Source of the DNA: Pseudomonas viridiflava
Lineage (GTDB): Bacteria > Pseudomonadota > Gammaproteobacteria > Pseudomonadales > Pseudomonadaceae
DNA length: 41,738 nucleotides
Assembly (NCBI RefSeq): GCF_900580675.1
Contig: NZ_UTBG01000148.1
Span: forward strand, 1 to 41,738
Direction of reading: 5' to 3'
A program made the position numbers and the translations under genes. Below, piece after piece: positions 1-7,680 of the stretch. Every line of letters starts with the position of its first letter. The stretch's first letter is position 1. The notes under the pieces are model-generated. The model was not told the DNA's origin, searched no databases, and worked only from the letters and a program-made list of their open reading frames with translations.

Positions 1-175
1 GGAAGGAAAGTATTAATATCGCGCATAAGAACGCTGGTTTGTTAGATGTGTTTGCTCGCACGAACATCATCAATCAAATCGGCGTTCTTGTTTCTGTCTT
101 TCCCGGGATTCCGTGAAGAACCTTTTTATGGCGCATGCTATGGTGCTCTCCCCTCACTGTGCCTGTTCATCACCG
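1..175. other. Leader region before the histidine kinase gene
   Basis: No gene is supported here. The only structure I see is an 8-bp inverted repeat, AAGAACGC at 27-34 and GCGTTCTT at 82-89, separated by 47 bp. Possible upstream in-frame starts of the kinase (GTG 113, ATG 128, ATG 140) fall in this stretch. No clear promoter hexamers or Shine-Dalgarno sequence stand out. Confidence 0.4.
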
Positions 176-1942
176 ATGATCGTGATCCCTCGCCCCCTGC
201 GCCTGACCTTCTACTCGTTGCTGATCATCGCCGGTGCGGTGCTGGCCGCGGCGTTGGCCACGCGCCATGCCGAGCGCCAGGCCCTGGTGGACGACGCCGC
301 CCGCGCCAACCAGCAGCTCGCGCTTTACGCCAACTCGCTGCACACCCTGATCGAACGCTACCGCGCCCTGCCCGCTGTGCTGGCGCTGGACTCGGAAATG
401 ATCAGCGCCTTGAAGAGCCCGCTGGATGCCACGACCCAGGACTTGCTCAACCGCAAGCTGGAACGCATCAACGGTGCCGCGCAGTCGTCCACCCTGGAAC
501 TGATGGACCGCAGCGGTCTGGCCGTGGCGGCCAGTAACTGGAACCTGCCGAGCAGTTACGTCGGGCACAACTACGCCTTCCGTCCTTATTTCAGCCAGAC
601 CCTCAGCCAGGGCACCGGGCGTTTTTATGCAGTGGGGGTGACCACCGGCATTCCGGGTTACTTCCTCTCCAGCGCGGTGGTCGATGAACACGAGCAGTTC
701 CTCGGTGCGATGGTGGTGAAGCTGGAATTCCCCGAGCTGGAACGCGAGTGGGCCCAGGGCAATGACCTGCTGCTGGTCAGCGACGCGCGCGGCATTGTGT
801 TTATCGCCAATCAGCCGGGCTGGCGTTATCGCAACCTGCGCCCGCTGTCGGCCAGTGACCTCGCCGAACTCAAGGCCACGCGCCAATACGACAAAAAGCA
901 ATTGCAGCCGTTGGATGTCCAATCGTTGCAGCGCTTCGACGAAAACAGCCACCTGATGCGCGTCAACGGCCCCGACGGCAACGCCAATTACATCTGGGAA
1001 TCCCTACCGCTGAAAGCCGAGGGCTGGACCCTGCACCTGCTGCGCAAACCCCAGTTCGCCTTTGAAGACCAACGTAACGCCGGCCTGGCCGCCGCGGGTT
1101 CGTGGCTGGCGCTGGTGTTCCTGGTGCTGTTCCTGACGCAACGCTGGCGCCTGGCCCGTCTGCGCCAGCGCAGCCGCGAGGAGCTTGAACAGCTGGTGGA
1201 GGAACGCACCCAGGCCCTGCGCACTGCCCAGGATGGCTTGGTGCAATCGGCCAAGCTCGCGGCGCTGGGGCAGATGTCGGCCGCCCTCGCCCATGAAATC
1301 AACCAGCCGCTGACCGCCCAACGCATGCAGTTGGCGACCCTGCGCCTGCTGCTGGACCACGGCCGCGTGGACGACGCCTACCAGGCGCTGACTCCGCTGG
1401 ACGACATGCTCACGCGCATGGCCGCGCTCACCGGCCACCTCAAGACCTTCGCGCGCAAAAGCCCCAGCGGCCTGCGCGAACGCCTGGACCTGGCCACCGT
1501 GATCGACCAATCCTTGCAGTTGCTCGACGCACGCCTGCGCGATGAAGCCATTGGCGTGGTGCTGGACGTGACCCGCCCGGCCTGGGTGCGCGGTGATGCG
1601 ATCCGCCTTGAGCAAGTGCTGATCAACCTGTTGCGTAACGCGCTCGATGCCATGGCCGATAAACCGCGCAAACGCCTGGAAATCCGCCTGCACGCGGATG
1701 AACAGCTGTGGCAACTGACCGTCGGCGACAGCGGCGGCGGAATTGCCGAAGAGCACTTGAACAACGTGTTCGACCCGTTCTTTACCACCAAACCGGTGGG
1801 TGACGGGCTCGGCCTGGGGCTGGCGGTGTCGTACGCCATCGTGCATGAACTGGGCGGTCGCTTGACCGCCGGCAACCGTGGCGACGGCGCGGTGTTTACC
1901 CTGACTTTGCCTATCGCGCTGGAGACGCCCGACCTATGTTGA
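176..1942 (+). CDS. Sensor histidine kinase, DctB/MifS-like
   Basis: Inner-membrane sensor kinase of the C4-dicarboxylate/alpha-ketoglutarate type. From ATG 176 it has 588 residues: TM1 at about 8-28, a periplasmic Cache/PDC-like domain to about 300, TM2 at about 305-325, then a coiled linker and the kinase core. The H-box reads AALAHEINQP with phosphoacceptor His373. The N-box NLLRNALDA lies near 485, followed by DSGGGI, FDPFFTTK and GLGLGLAVS. It overlaps the response-regulator gene by 7 bp, so the two are co-translated. The sigma-54 regulator and the adjacent carrier make dicarboxylate or 2-oxoglutarate sensing likely (inference). GTG 113, ATG 128 and ATG 140 are alternative starts; none has a convincing ribosome site, and 176 puts TM1 close to the N terminus. 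DctB and MifS cannot be told apart from sequence alone. Confidence 0.88.
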   Translation: MIVIPRPLRLTFYSLLIIAGAVLAAALATRHAERQALVDDAARANQQLALYANSLHTLIERYRALPAVLALDSEMISALKSPLDATTQDLLNRKLERINGAAQSSTLELMDRSGLAVAASNWNLPSSYVGHNYAFRPYFSQTLSQGTGRFYAVGVTTGIPGYFLSSAVVDEHEQFLGAMVVKLEFPELEREWAQGNDLLLVSDARGIVFIANQPGWRYRNLRPLSASDLAELKATRQYDKKQLQPLDVQSLQRFDENSHLMRVNGPDGNANYIWESLPLKAEGWTLHLLRKPQFAFEDQRNAGLAAAGSWLALVFLVLFLTQRWRLARLRQRSREELEQLVEERTQALRTAQDGLVQSAKLAALGQMSAALAHEINQPLTAQRMQLATLRLLLDHGRVDDAYQALTPLDDMLTRMAALTGHLKTFARKSPSGLRERLDLATVIDQSLQLLDARLRDEAIGVVLDVTRPAWVRGDAIRLEQVLINLLRNALDAMADKPRKRLEIRLHADEQLWQLTVGDSGGGIAEEHLNNVFDPFFTTKPVGDGLGLGLAVSYAIVHELGGRLTAGNRGDGAVFTLTLPIALETPDLC

Positions 1943-3261
1943 ACGCAGTGATTGTGGTCGATGACGAAGCCAGCATTCGCACGGCCGTCGAGCAATGGTT
2001 GAGCCTGTCGGGGTTTGACGTGCAGCTGTTCAGCCGCGCCGAGGAATGCCTAGCGAAACTGCCCAAGGACTTCCCCGGCGTGATCCTCAGCGACGTGCGC
2101 ATGCCCGGCCTTAGTGGCTTGGAGCTGCTGGCCGAAGTGCAACGCCGTGACGCCGGTTTGCCGGTGATCCTGCTGACCGGCCACGGCGACGTGCCAATGG
2201 CCGTCGAGGCGATGCGCGACGGCGCCTACGACTTTCTGGAAAAGCCCTTCAGCCCCGACGCGCTGCTCAACGGCCTGCGCCGCGCCCTCGACAAACGTGG
2301 GCTGATCCTTGAAAACCGTCGCCTGCATCAACAGGCCGATCATCGGGCGCAATTGGAATCCAGCCTGCTCGGCGTGTCCCGTGGCTTGCAGAACCTGCGG
2401 CGCCAAGTGCTGGACCTGGCGAGCTTGCCGGTCAATGTGCTGATCCGTGGCGAGACCGGCAGCGGCAAAGAGCTGGTTGCCCGCTGCCTGCATGATTTCG
2501 GCCCACGCGCCAAAAAGCCGTTCGTGGCGCTCAATTGCGCAGCCATTCCCGAGCAGCTGTTCGAGGCCGAGCTGTTCGGCCACGAAAGCGGCGCGTTCAC
2601 CGGCGCCCAGGGCAAACGCATCGGCAAGCTGGAATACGCCCATGGCGGCACCCTGTTCCTCGACGAAATCGAAAGCATGCCGCTGGCCCAGCAGGTGAAA
2701 CTGCTGCGCGTGCTGCAGGAGCAAAAACTCGAACGCCTGGGCTCCAACCAAAGCATTCATGTGGACCTGCGCATCATTGCCGCGACCAAACCGGACTTGC
2801 TGGAAGAGGCTCGCGCCGGGCGTTTTCGTGAAGACCTGGCCTATCGGCTGAACGTCGCGCAACTGCGATTGCCGCCGCTGCGCGAACGTCGCGAGGACAT
2901 TCCGTTGCTGTACGAGCACTTTGCCCAAAGCGCCGCCGAGCGCTTGGGGCGAAGCCTCGAACCGTTGAGTGGCGCGCAATTGGGGCGTTTGCTCAGCCAT
3001 GACTGGCCGGGCAATGTGCGTGAACTGGCCAACGTCGCCGAACGCCAAGTGCTCGGCCTGGGCGAGCCGGAGCCGGAAGGCATCGAGCCTGGACAATCGC
3101 TGGCCGCGCAGCAGGAAGCCTTCGAGGCTCATTGCCTGAAAGCCGCACTGACCCGGCACAAGGGCGATATCAAGGCGGTGCTCGCCGAACTGCAACTGCC
3201 GCGGCGCACTTTGAATGAGAAGATGCAGCGGCATGGGTTGGCGCGGGAGACGTTTCTGTAG
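1936..3261 (+). CDS. Sigma-54-dependent response regulator, DctD/MifR-like
   Basis: A 441-residue NtrC-family activator that receives phosphate from the upstream kinase and opens sigma-54 promoters. The receiver domain covers residues 1-120, with VDDE near the start, phosphoacceptor Asp53 in SDVRMPG and Lys in the EKPFSP motif. The AAA+ domain follows: Walker A GETGSGKE at 172-179, the sigma-54-contact loop GAFTGA at 219-224, and Walker B LFLDEIES. A Fis-type helix-turn-helix ends the protein (about 400-441, RRTLNEKMQRHGL). The length is typical for DctD. The probable target is the carrier 270 bp downstream, whose upstream region has a -24/-12 element and two identical-core dyads. MifR, which controls 2-oxoglutarate uptake in P. 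aeruginosa, is the other close family match. Confidence 0.92.
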   Translation: MLNAVIVVDDEASIRTAVEQWLSLSGFDVQLFSRAEECLAKLPKDFPGVILSDVRMPGLSGLELLAEVQRRDAGLPVILLTGHGDVPMAVEAMRDGAYDFLEKPFSPDALLNGLRRALDKRGLILENRRLHQQADHRAQLESSLLGVSRGLQNLRRQVLDLASLPVNVLIRGETGSGKELVARCLHDFGPRAKKPFVALNCAAIPEQLFEAELFGHESGAFTGAQGKRIGKLEYAHGGTLFLDEIESMPLAQQVKLLRVLQEQKLERLGSNQSIHVDLRIIAATKPDLLEEARAGRFREDLAYRLNVAQLRLPPLRERREDIPLLYEHFAQSAAERLGRSLEPLSGAQLGRLLSHDWPGNVRELANVAERQVLGLGEPEPEGIEPGQSLAAQQEAFEAHCLKAALTRHKGDIKAVLAELQLPRRTLNEKMQRHGLARETFL

Positions 3262-3289
3262 GCCATATTCTGTGGTGTGTTCACCGACG

Positions 3290-3316
3290 CCATCGCAGGC
3301 AAGCCAGCTCCCACAG
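3290..3316. repeat. Single REP element, GCTGGCTTGCCTGCGATG form
   Basis: One REP unit in inverted orientation (CGCAGGCAAGCCAGCTCCCACA) between the regulator and the carrier. A diverged fragment of the other form (GCGGGCTTGCTCGCGAA) follows at 3330-3346, so this is not a clean doublet. It lies just upstream of the paired dyads and may separate the two transcription units. Confidence 0.7.
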
Positions 3317-3362
3317 TTGAATGCGTTTAGCGGGCTTGCTCGCGAAGAGGCCGGCAGCCATA

Positions 3363-3408
3363 AGCGGATTTCCGCTCACCGCCTTCAATTCATCAGCGGC
3401 TTTCCGCT
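3363..3408. promoter_or_regulatory. Tandem dyads, candidate activator-binding sites (UAS)
   Basis: Two dyads share the core AGCGG-N4-CCGCT: AGCGGATTTCCGCT at 3363-3376 and AGCGGCTTTCCGCT at 3395-3408. Their centres are 32 bp apart, about three helical turns. They lie about 52 and 84 bp upstream of the -24 element, the usual place for NtrC-family activator sites. Binding by the adjacent DctD/MifR-like regulator is an inference. Confidence 0.7.
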
Positions 3409-3451
3409 CAGAAAAATCCCACAACCCCTCTGCGCCGGGCCTACATCCACT

Positions 3452-3466
3452 TGGCACAGCTCCTGC
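3452..3466 (+). promoter_or_regulatory. Sigma-54 (-24/-12) promoter of the MFS carrier
   Basis: TGGCACAGCTCCTGC has the -24 GG at 3453-3454 and the -12 GC at 3465-3466 with exactly ten bases between, matching TGGCAC-N5-TTGC except for C in place of the first T. Transcription would start near 3478, leaving a leader of about 50 nt before the carrier. The upstream dyads and the adjacent sigma-54 activator gene support the call. Confidence 0.75.
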
Positions 3467-3530
3467 TATAGCCCCAGCCAGGCTGCGCTCGCGCACGCTT
3501 CATAAAAACAACTAGATGAAGGATCCTTCA

Positions 3531-4850
3531 ATGGATAACTCCAACGCCCTGCCTCTGGGGTCGGCCGCTGCGCCGGCAAAAGAACGCACGACTTCCAGCC
3601 GGATCAAATCGATCTTCAGCGGATCGGTCGGCAACATGGTCGAGTGGTACGACTGGTACGTCTACGCCGCCTTCTCGCTGTACTTCGCCAAAACCTTCTT
3701 TCCCGCCGGCTCCTCCACCGCCCAGCTGATGAACACCGCCGCGATTTTCGCCGTGGGCTTTATCATGCGCCCGATCGGTGGCTGGCTGATGGGCCTCTAC
3801 GCAGACTACAAAGGCCGCAAGGCCGCGCTGATGGCCTCGGTCCTGCTGATGTGCTTCGGCTCCCTGCTGATCGCCCTGACCCCCGGCTACGACAGCATTG
3901 GCATCGGCGCCCCGATCCTGCTGGTGTTTGCGCGCTTGCTGCAAGGCCTGTCGGTCGGTGGCGAGTACGGTACTTCGGCCACCTACCTGAGCGAAATGGC
4001 GACCAAGGAACGTCGCGGTTTCTTCTCGAGCTTCCAGTACGTGACCCTGATCTCCGGCCAGCTCATTGCCCTGGCGGTGCTGATCGTGCTGCAACAAACC
4101 CTGACCACCGAGCAGCTGTACGCGTGGGGCTGGCGTATCCCGTTTGCCATCGGTGCACTGTGCGCCGTCGTCGCGCTTTACCTGCGTCGTGGCATGGAAG
4201 AAACCGAGTCGTTCACCAAGAAGGAAAAAGCCAAGGAAAGCGCCATGCGCACCTTGATGCGCCACCCCAAGGAAGTGTTGACCGTGGTCGGCTTGACCAT
4301 GGGCGGCACCCTGGCCTTCTACACCTACACCACCTACATGCAGAAATACCTGGTGAACACCGTCGGCATGAGCATTTCCGACTCCACCACCATCTCGGCG
4401 GCCACGCTGTTTCTGTTCATGTGCATTCAACCCCTGGTCGGCGGGCTGTCGGATAAAGTCGGCCGTCGACCGATCCTGATCGCCTTCGGCGTCCTCGGCA
4501 CGCTGTTCACCGTGCCGATCCTCACCACCCTGCACACCATTCAAAGCTGGTGGGGCGCGTTCTTCCTGATCATGGCGGCGCTGATCATCGTCAGCGGCTA
4601 CACCTCGATCAATGCGGTGGTGAAGGCCGAGCTGTTCCCGACTGAAATCCGTGCACTGGGCGTAGGCCTGCCGTATGCGTTGACCGTGTCGATCTTCGGC
4701 GGTACCGCTGAATACATCGCGCTGTGGTTCAAGAGCATCGGCATGGAAACCGGTTACTACTGGTACGTCACCGCGTGCATCGCGGTGTCGCTGGTGGTTT
4801 ACGTGACCATGAAGGACACCCGCAAGCATTCGCGGATCACCACGGACTAA
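3531..4850 (+). CDS. MFS dicarboxylate/alpha-ketoglutarate permease
   Basis: A 12-helix inner-membrane proton symporter of the metabolite:H+ family (KgtP/ProP/ShiA group). Visible motifs are GNMVEWYDWYVYA in the first helix, RPIGGWLMGLYADYKGRKAAL at the helix 2-3 loop (split motif), the RLLQGLSVGGEYG block in helix 4, and the symmetric loop GGLSDKVGRRP. ATG 3531 is preferred because AAGGA lies 7-8 nt upstream; ATG 3516 would add five residues and has no ribosome site. The closest functional relatives I recall are KgtP and the P. aeruginosa PA5530 carrier, which is controlled by MifSR and RpoN. Linkage to a kinase/regulator pair and a -24/-12 promoter supports 2-oxoglutarate or C4-dicarboxylate import; the exact substrate cannot be read from the sequence. 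Confidence 0.85.
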   Translation: MDNSNALPLGSAAAPAKERTTSSRIKSIFSGSVGNMVEWYDWYVYAAFSLYFAKTFFPAGSSTAQLMNTAAIFAVGFIMRPIGGWLMGLYADYKGRKAALMASVLLMCFGSLLIALTPGYDSIGIGAPILLVFARLLQGLSVGGEYGTSATYLSEMATKERRGFFSSFQYVTLISGQLIALAVLIVLQQTLTTEQLYAWGWRIPFAIGALCAVVALYLRRGMEETESFTKKEKAKESAMRTLMRHPKEVLTVVGLTMGGTLAFYTYTTYMQKYLVNTVGMSISDSTTISAATLFLFMCIQPLVGGLSDKVGRRPILIAFGVLGTLFTVPILTTLHTIQSWWGAFFLIMAALIIVSGYTSINAVVKAELFPTEIRALGVGLPYALTVSIFGGTAEYIALWFKSIGMETGYYWYVTACIAVSLVVYVTMKDTRKHSRITTD

Positions 4851-4869
4851 CAGCCTGATGCAGTAAACC

Positions 4870-4958
4870 TGTGGGAGCGGGCTTGCTCGCGAATGCGGTC
4901 TATCAGTCACTGATGTATTGACTGACACGGCGCATTCGCGAGCAAGCCCGCTCCCACA
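4870..4958. repeat. REP doublet (REPIN), GCGGGCTTGCTCGCGAA form
   Basis: Two REP units in inverted orientation, starting TGTGGGAGCGGGCTTGCTCG and ending with its complement, separated by a short variable spacer. It sits between the carrier and the flavin reductase gene. It could fold as a long hairpin in RNA and may act as a transcript boundary. Confidence 0.9.
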
Positions 4959-5000
4959 TTGGATATGATGTGCTCCCCCTAATCGAGAGCAGAACAGGCC

Positions 5001-5632
5001 ATGTCTGACGATATCCATTTCTACGAACCCGCCAACGGCCACGGCCTGCCCCATGACCCTTTCAATGCCATCGTCGGGCCACGGCCGATCGGTTGGATCT
5101 CGTCACACGACAACGCGGGCCGCCTGAACCTGGCGCCCTACAGTTTTTTCAATGCGTTCAACTACATTCCGCCGATCATTGGGTTTTCCAGTGTCGGGCG
5201 CAAAGACAGCCTGAACAATATCGAACAGACCGGCGAGTTCGTATGGAACCTGGCCACCCGCCCGTTGGCCGAGCAGATGAACCAGAGTTGCGCCGCGGTA
5301 TCGCCCGAGGTGAATGAATTCGAGTTGTCCGGCCTGACGCCGGTGGCCTCTAAAATCGTCGGCGTACCACGAGTGGGCGAGAGCCCGGTGTCGTTCGAGT
5401 GCAAGGTCACGCAGATCATCCAACTGCAACGTGCCGACAAGCAGTTGGTGCCAAGCTGGCTGGTGCTCGGCGAGGTGGTTGCGGTGCACATTGCAAGTGG
5501 TTGCTCAAGGACGGCATCTACGACACCGCCGCCGCCGAGCCGATCCTGCGTGGCGGCGGCCCGGCGGATTACTTCCAGTTGGGGCCGGAGGCCCTGTTCA
5601 AGATGTACCGCCCAGGTGCCACTAAACCCTGA
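5001..5632 (+). pseudogene. Flavin reductase-like FMN-binding protein, frameshifted
   Basis: A split-barrel flavin reductase domain protein (DIM6/NTAB type), recognisable from GPRPIGWISS near the N terminus, LAPYSFFNAF, and GEFVWNLATRPLAEQMN. The reading frame from ATG 5001 runs normally to about residue 164, then loses sense at 5493-5494. The expected C terminus (KWLLKDGIYDTAAAEPI ... MYRPGATKP) continues in the next frame to the TGA at 5630-5632. Restoring one base between 5493 and 5494 (ATTGCAAG to ATTGNCAAG) gives an uninterrupted protein of about 210 residues, normal for the family. Either the gene is recently broken or a base is missing from the assembly. The unshifted frame runs on to 6050 through a REP doublet and antisense to the next gene, so that extension is not real. 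Confidence 0.8.
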
Positions 5633-5650
5633 CAGGAATGCACTCCACAC

Positions 5651-5740
5651 TGTGGGAGCGGGCTTGCTCGCGAATGCGCAGTGTCAGTCACCTAAAATAT
5701 TGACTGATCCAGCGCTTTCGCGAGCAAGCCCGCTCCCACA
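5651..5740. repeat. REP doublet (REPIN), GCGGGCTTGCTCGCGAA form
   Basis: Inverted REP pair from TGTGGGAGCGGGCTTGCTCG to its complement ending CGCTCCCACA. It lies between the convergent flavin reductase gene and the small minus-strand gene ending at 5760. Confidence 0.9.
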
Positions 5741-5759
5741 TTTGGATCAACGTTGCTCT

Positions 5760-6005
5760 TTAGTTCGCGGCGGTTGCCCACGACAGTTGACCGTCTTCGT
5801 CCACGTCCACCAGGCACTCAAGGTGCAACGTCGCGGCATCGTCGGCGTCGGAGGCGGTCTTGAACGTCTGGCCATCAAGGATCTTGTGAAACCGCGGTGC
5901 GCCCATGCCATCCAGTGCCTTGACGGCGACGGCGGCGCTGTAGCCCCCTTCGCCCGGTACTACGGCGGAAACGGCTTCGTGGTGGGCAAATTGTTTACGT
6001 GCCAT
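5760..6005 (-). CDS. Small hypothetical protein (81 aa)
   Basis: I do not recognise a named family. The start at 6005 (MARKQFAHHEA...) has AGGAC about 9 nt upstream and gives an 81-residue soluble protein with no signal peptide or membrane segment; the acidic end contains HLECLVDVDEDGQL. The same frame stays open to 6227, but that part overlaps the ABM-fold gene antiparallel to its reading and is a shadow. It lies 41 bp downstream of the ABM-like gene on the same strand and may share its transcript. Coding status rests on the clear start, the ribosome site and codon use like that of its neighbours. Confidence 0.65.
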   Translation of the reverse strand: MARKQFAHHEAVSAVVPGEGGYSAAVAVKALDGMGAPRFHKILDGQTFKTASDADDAATLHLECLVDVDEDGQLSWATAAN

Positions 6006-6046
6006 GTTGCAGGTCCTGGCCAATGGAAAGTCGGCCATTCTAAACC

Positions 6047-6388
6047 CTAACCGGCGAGTTGCAGGTATTCGCCGTACGCATGGGCGGCGGATGCATCGGT
6101 GAAGGTCTGGAAATCCATGCTGCGGACCACCATGTCGTTCAACAGCTCGGTAAAGATCATCAGGGCCGGCGAGTTGAAGTAGGCGCTCATCGCCTGCTCG
6201 CTGCTCCAGAAGCCCGAGACCAGCCACACATCAGGATCAACCTGGGAATGCTGCAACGAGAATTGCAGGCAACCCTGAGCCTGGCGGCCCGGTTCGATCA
6301 AACTGCTCAAACGTGCACCGAGTTCGGTGCTGTACCCGGTACGGGCACGGATAAAGGCCATATGGCTCGCGGGAATGGGGGTGGACAT
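6047..6388 (-). CDS. ABM-fold protein (antibiotic biosynthesis monooxygenase-like)
   Basis: A 113-residue protein of the dimeric alpha/beta-barrel (ABM) type: an RARTGYSTELGARL segment, then the typical CLQFSLQHS...DVWLVSGFWSSEQAMSAYFNSP pattern of strand, tryptophan-rich strand and helix. Related small proteins act on quinones or reactive carbonyls, or have no known enzyme activity; the substrate here is unknown. ATG 6388 has the ribosome site GGGAGAG upstream, so the longer frame up to 6454 is not needed. It is divergent from the AraC-type regulator at 6717 across a 328-bp region with a conspicuous inverted repeat, so it is the likely target of that regulator (inference). Confidence 0.72.
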   Translation of the reverse strand: MSTPIPASHMAFIRARTGYSTELGARLSSLIEPGRQAQGCLQFSLQHSQVDPDVWLVSGFWSSEQAMSAYFNSPALMIFTELLNDMVVRSMDFQTFTDASAAHAYGEYLQLAG

Positions 6389-6716
6389 GTTCGACTCTCC
6401 CGTTGAGAAGTGATGCTCGGCAAGCACTGTGAGGGCGTGTTGCCACAGGATCAAAGATAACGGTGCGCGTATAGCCGCGGTTAGTCGATTCCTGCAGGCT
6501 TATTGCACAATCCTGCGATAAGCGTAGACAGGACGTCTGACGCACCGGTTTTATCCTACGGGCAAACGCCTTGTTTCACTGAGATGACAGGCGCGTTGCT
6601 TGCCTGATTCACGATGTGCCGCAGGATCAGGCAAGGATTGTGCAGAATCGACATAACACATTTCGAAAAGCCGCCGCTAAGCTGAGCCCATCGTAAAAGC
6701 ACTCAGAGGACGCTCC
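6389..6716. other. Divergent intergenic region between ABM gene and araC-type gene
   Basis: This 328-bp stretch has no gene. It holds promoters for two divergent genes and the 11-bp inverted repeat annotated separately. A second dyad, GCTTAT at 6498-6503 and ATAAGC at 6518-6523, brackets the left copy. I could not fix -35/-10 hexamers with confidence. Confidence 0.6.
6504..6644. promoter_or_regulatory. Paired inverted operator-like sites for the AraC-type regulator
   Basis: TGCACAATCCT at 6504-6514 is exactly repeated in inverse as AGGATTGTGCA at 6634-6644, centres 130 bp apart. One copy faces each divergent gene. Perfect 11-mers at this spacing between an AraC-family regulator and a divergent gene suggest regulator half-sites; binding has not been shown. 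Confidence 0.5.
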
Positions 6717-7646
6717 ATGTCGTCGCCCGAACATCACGCCATGCCCCTTGATGCTGATATGGAAAGACAGCGCGAAGAGCTCGCTTGCATTGTCTGCCGG
6801 CACACGTGTGAAGACGGTTCCTACGGCACAGCGATCACCTCACTGTTCCTGAATCGCCACAACGCGCCCCGCGACTTCATGCCGGTACTGGTGGAACCCG
6901 CGCTGTGCATCCTGGCCCATGGCCGCAAGGAAGTGCGCCTGGCGGATGAAGTCTTTGCCTACGACCCACTCAATTACCTGGTGTTTTCGGTGGCGATGCC
7001 GGTGGCGGGCCGGATCATCGAAGCCACCCCGGATGACCCCAACCTGTCGGTGCGCATCAATATTGACCCGGCGCAGCTCACCGCACTGATCGCAGAAGCC
7101 GGCCCGATGGGCGTGCCGTCGCGGCCGACATCCCGCGGCATGTACGTCGACCGTATCGACACGCAACTGCTCGACGCCGTGTTGCGCCTGGCGCGCCTGC
7201 TGGATTCACCCAAAGATATCGCGATGCTCGCGCCGTTGATCAATCGCGAGATTCTCTATCGCTTGCTGCGTGGTCCACAGGGTTATCGCCTGTATGAAAT
7301 CGCCGTGGCCAACAGTCAGAGCCATCGCGTCAGCCAGGCGATCAAGTGGTTGAACGGCAACTACGAACAACCGCTGCGCATCGATGACCTGGCCAAGGAA
7401 GTCAACCTCAGCGTTTCGACCTTGCACCACCGCTTCAAGGCGATCACCGCCATGAGCCCGCTGCAATACCAGAAGCAACTGCGGTTGCAGGAGGCTCGGC
7501 GGTTGATGATCGCTGAAGGGCTGGAGGCGTCGGCGGCGGGGTATCGGGTGGGGTATGAAAGCCCGTCGCAGTTCAGCCGGGAGTACAGCCGGTTGTTTGG
7601 TGCGCCGCCCTTGAGGGATTTGGCTCGCCTGCGCCAAAGTATCTGA
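6717..7646 (+). CDS. AraC-family transcriptional regulator (AraC_N type)
   Basis: A 309-residue regulator. Residues about 20-190 form the AraC_N cupin-like sensing domain (RDFMPVLVEPALCILAHGRKEV, followed by DPLNYLVFSVAMPVAGRI). Two helix-turn-helix motifs occupy about 205-300 (DDLAKEVNLSVSTLHHRFK, then YRVGYESPSQFSREYSRLFG). Regulators with this N-terminal domain include YqhC, which responds to aldehydes, but the ligand here is unknown. ATG 6717 follows AGAGGACG. It is divergent from the ABM-fold gene and convergent with gtrS, whose stop lies 35 bp away. Control of the ABM operon is a reasonable guess. Confidence 0.88.
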   Translation: MSSPEHHAMPLDADMERQREELACIVCRHTCEDGSYGTAITSLFLNRHNAPRDFMPVLVEPALCILAHGRKEVRLADEVFAYDPLNYLVFSVAMPVAGRIIEATPDDPNLSVRINIDPAQLTALIAEAGPMGVPSRPTSRGMYVDRIDTQLLDAVLRLARLLDSPKDIAMLAPLINREILYRLLRGPQGYRLYEIAVANSQSHRVSQAIKWLNGNYEQPLRIDDLAKEVNLSVSTLHHRFKAITAMSPLQYQKQLRLQEARRLMIAEGLEASAAGYRVGYESPSQFSREYSRLFGAPPLRDLARLRQSI

Positions 7647-7680
7647 CCTGACGCAGCTCCCACATTGGGGCCGAGTGTAT

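Noticed and set aside
5501..6050. C-terminal extension of the flavin reductase frame to 6050
   Set aside because: After the frameshift the frame runs through a REP doublet and antisense to the 81-residue gene. The true family C terminus is in the other frame and ends at 5632.
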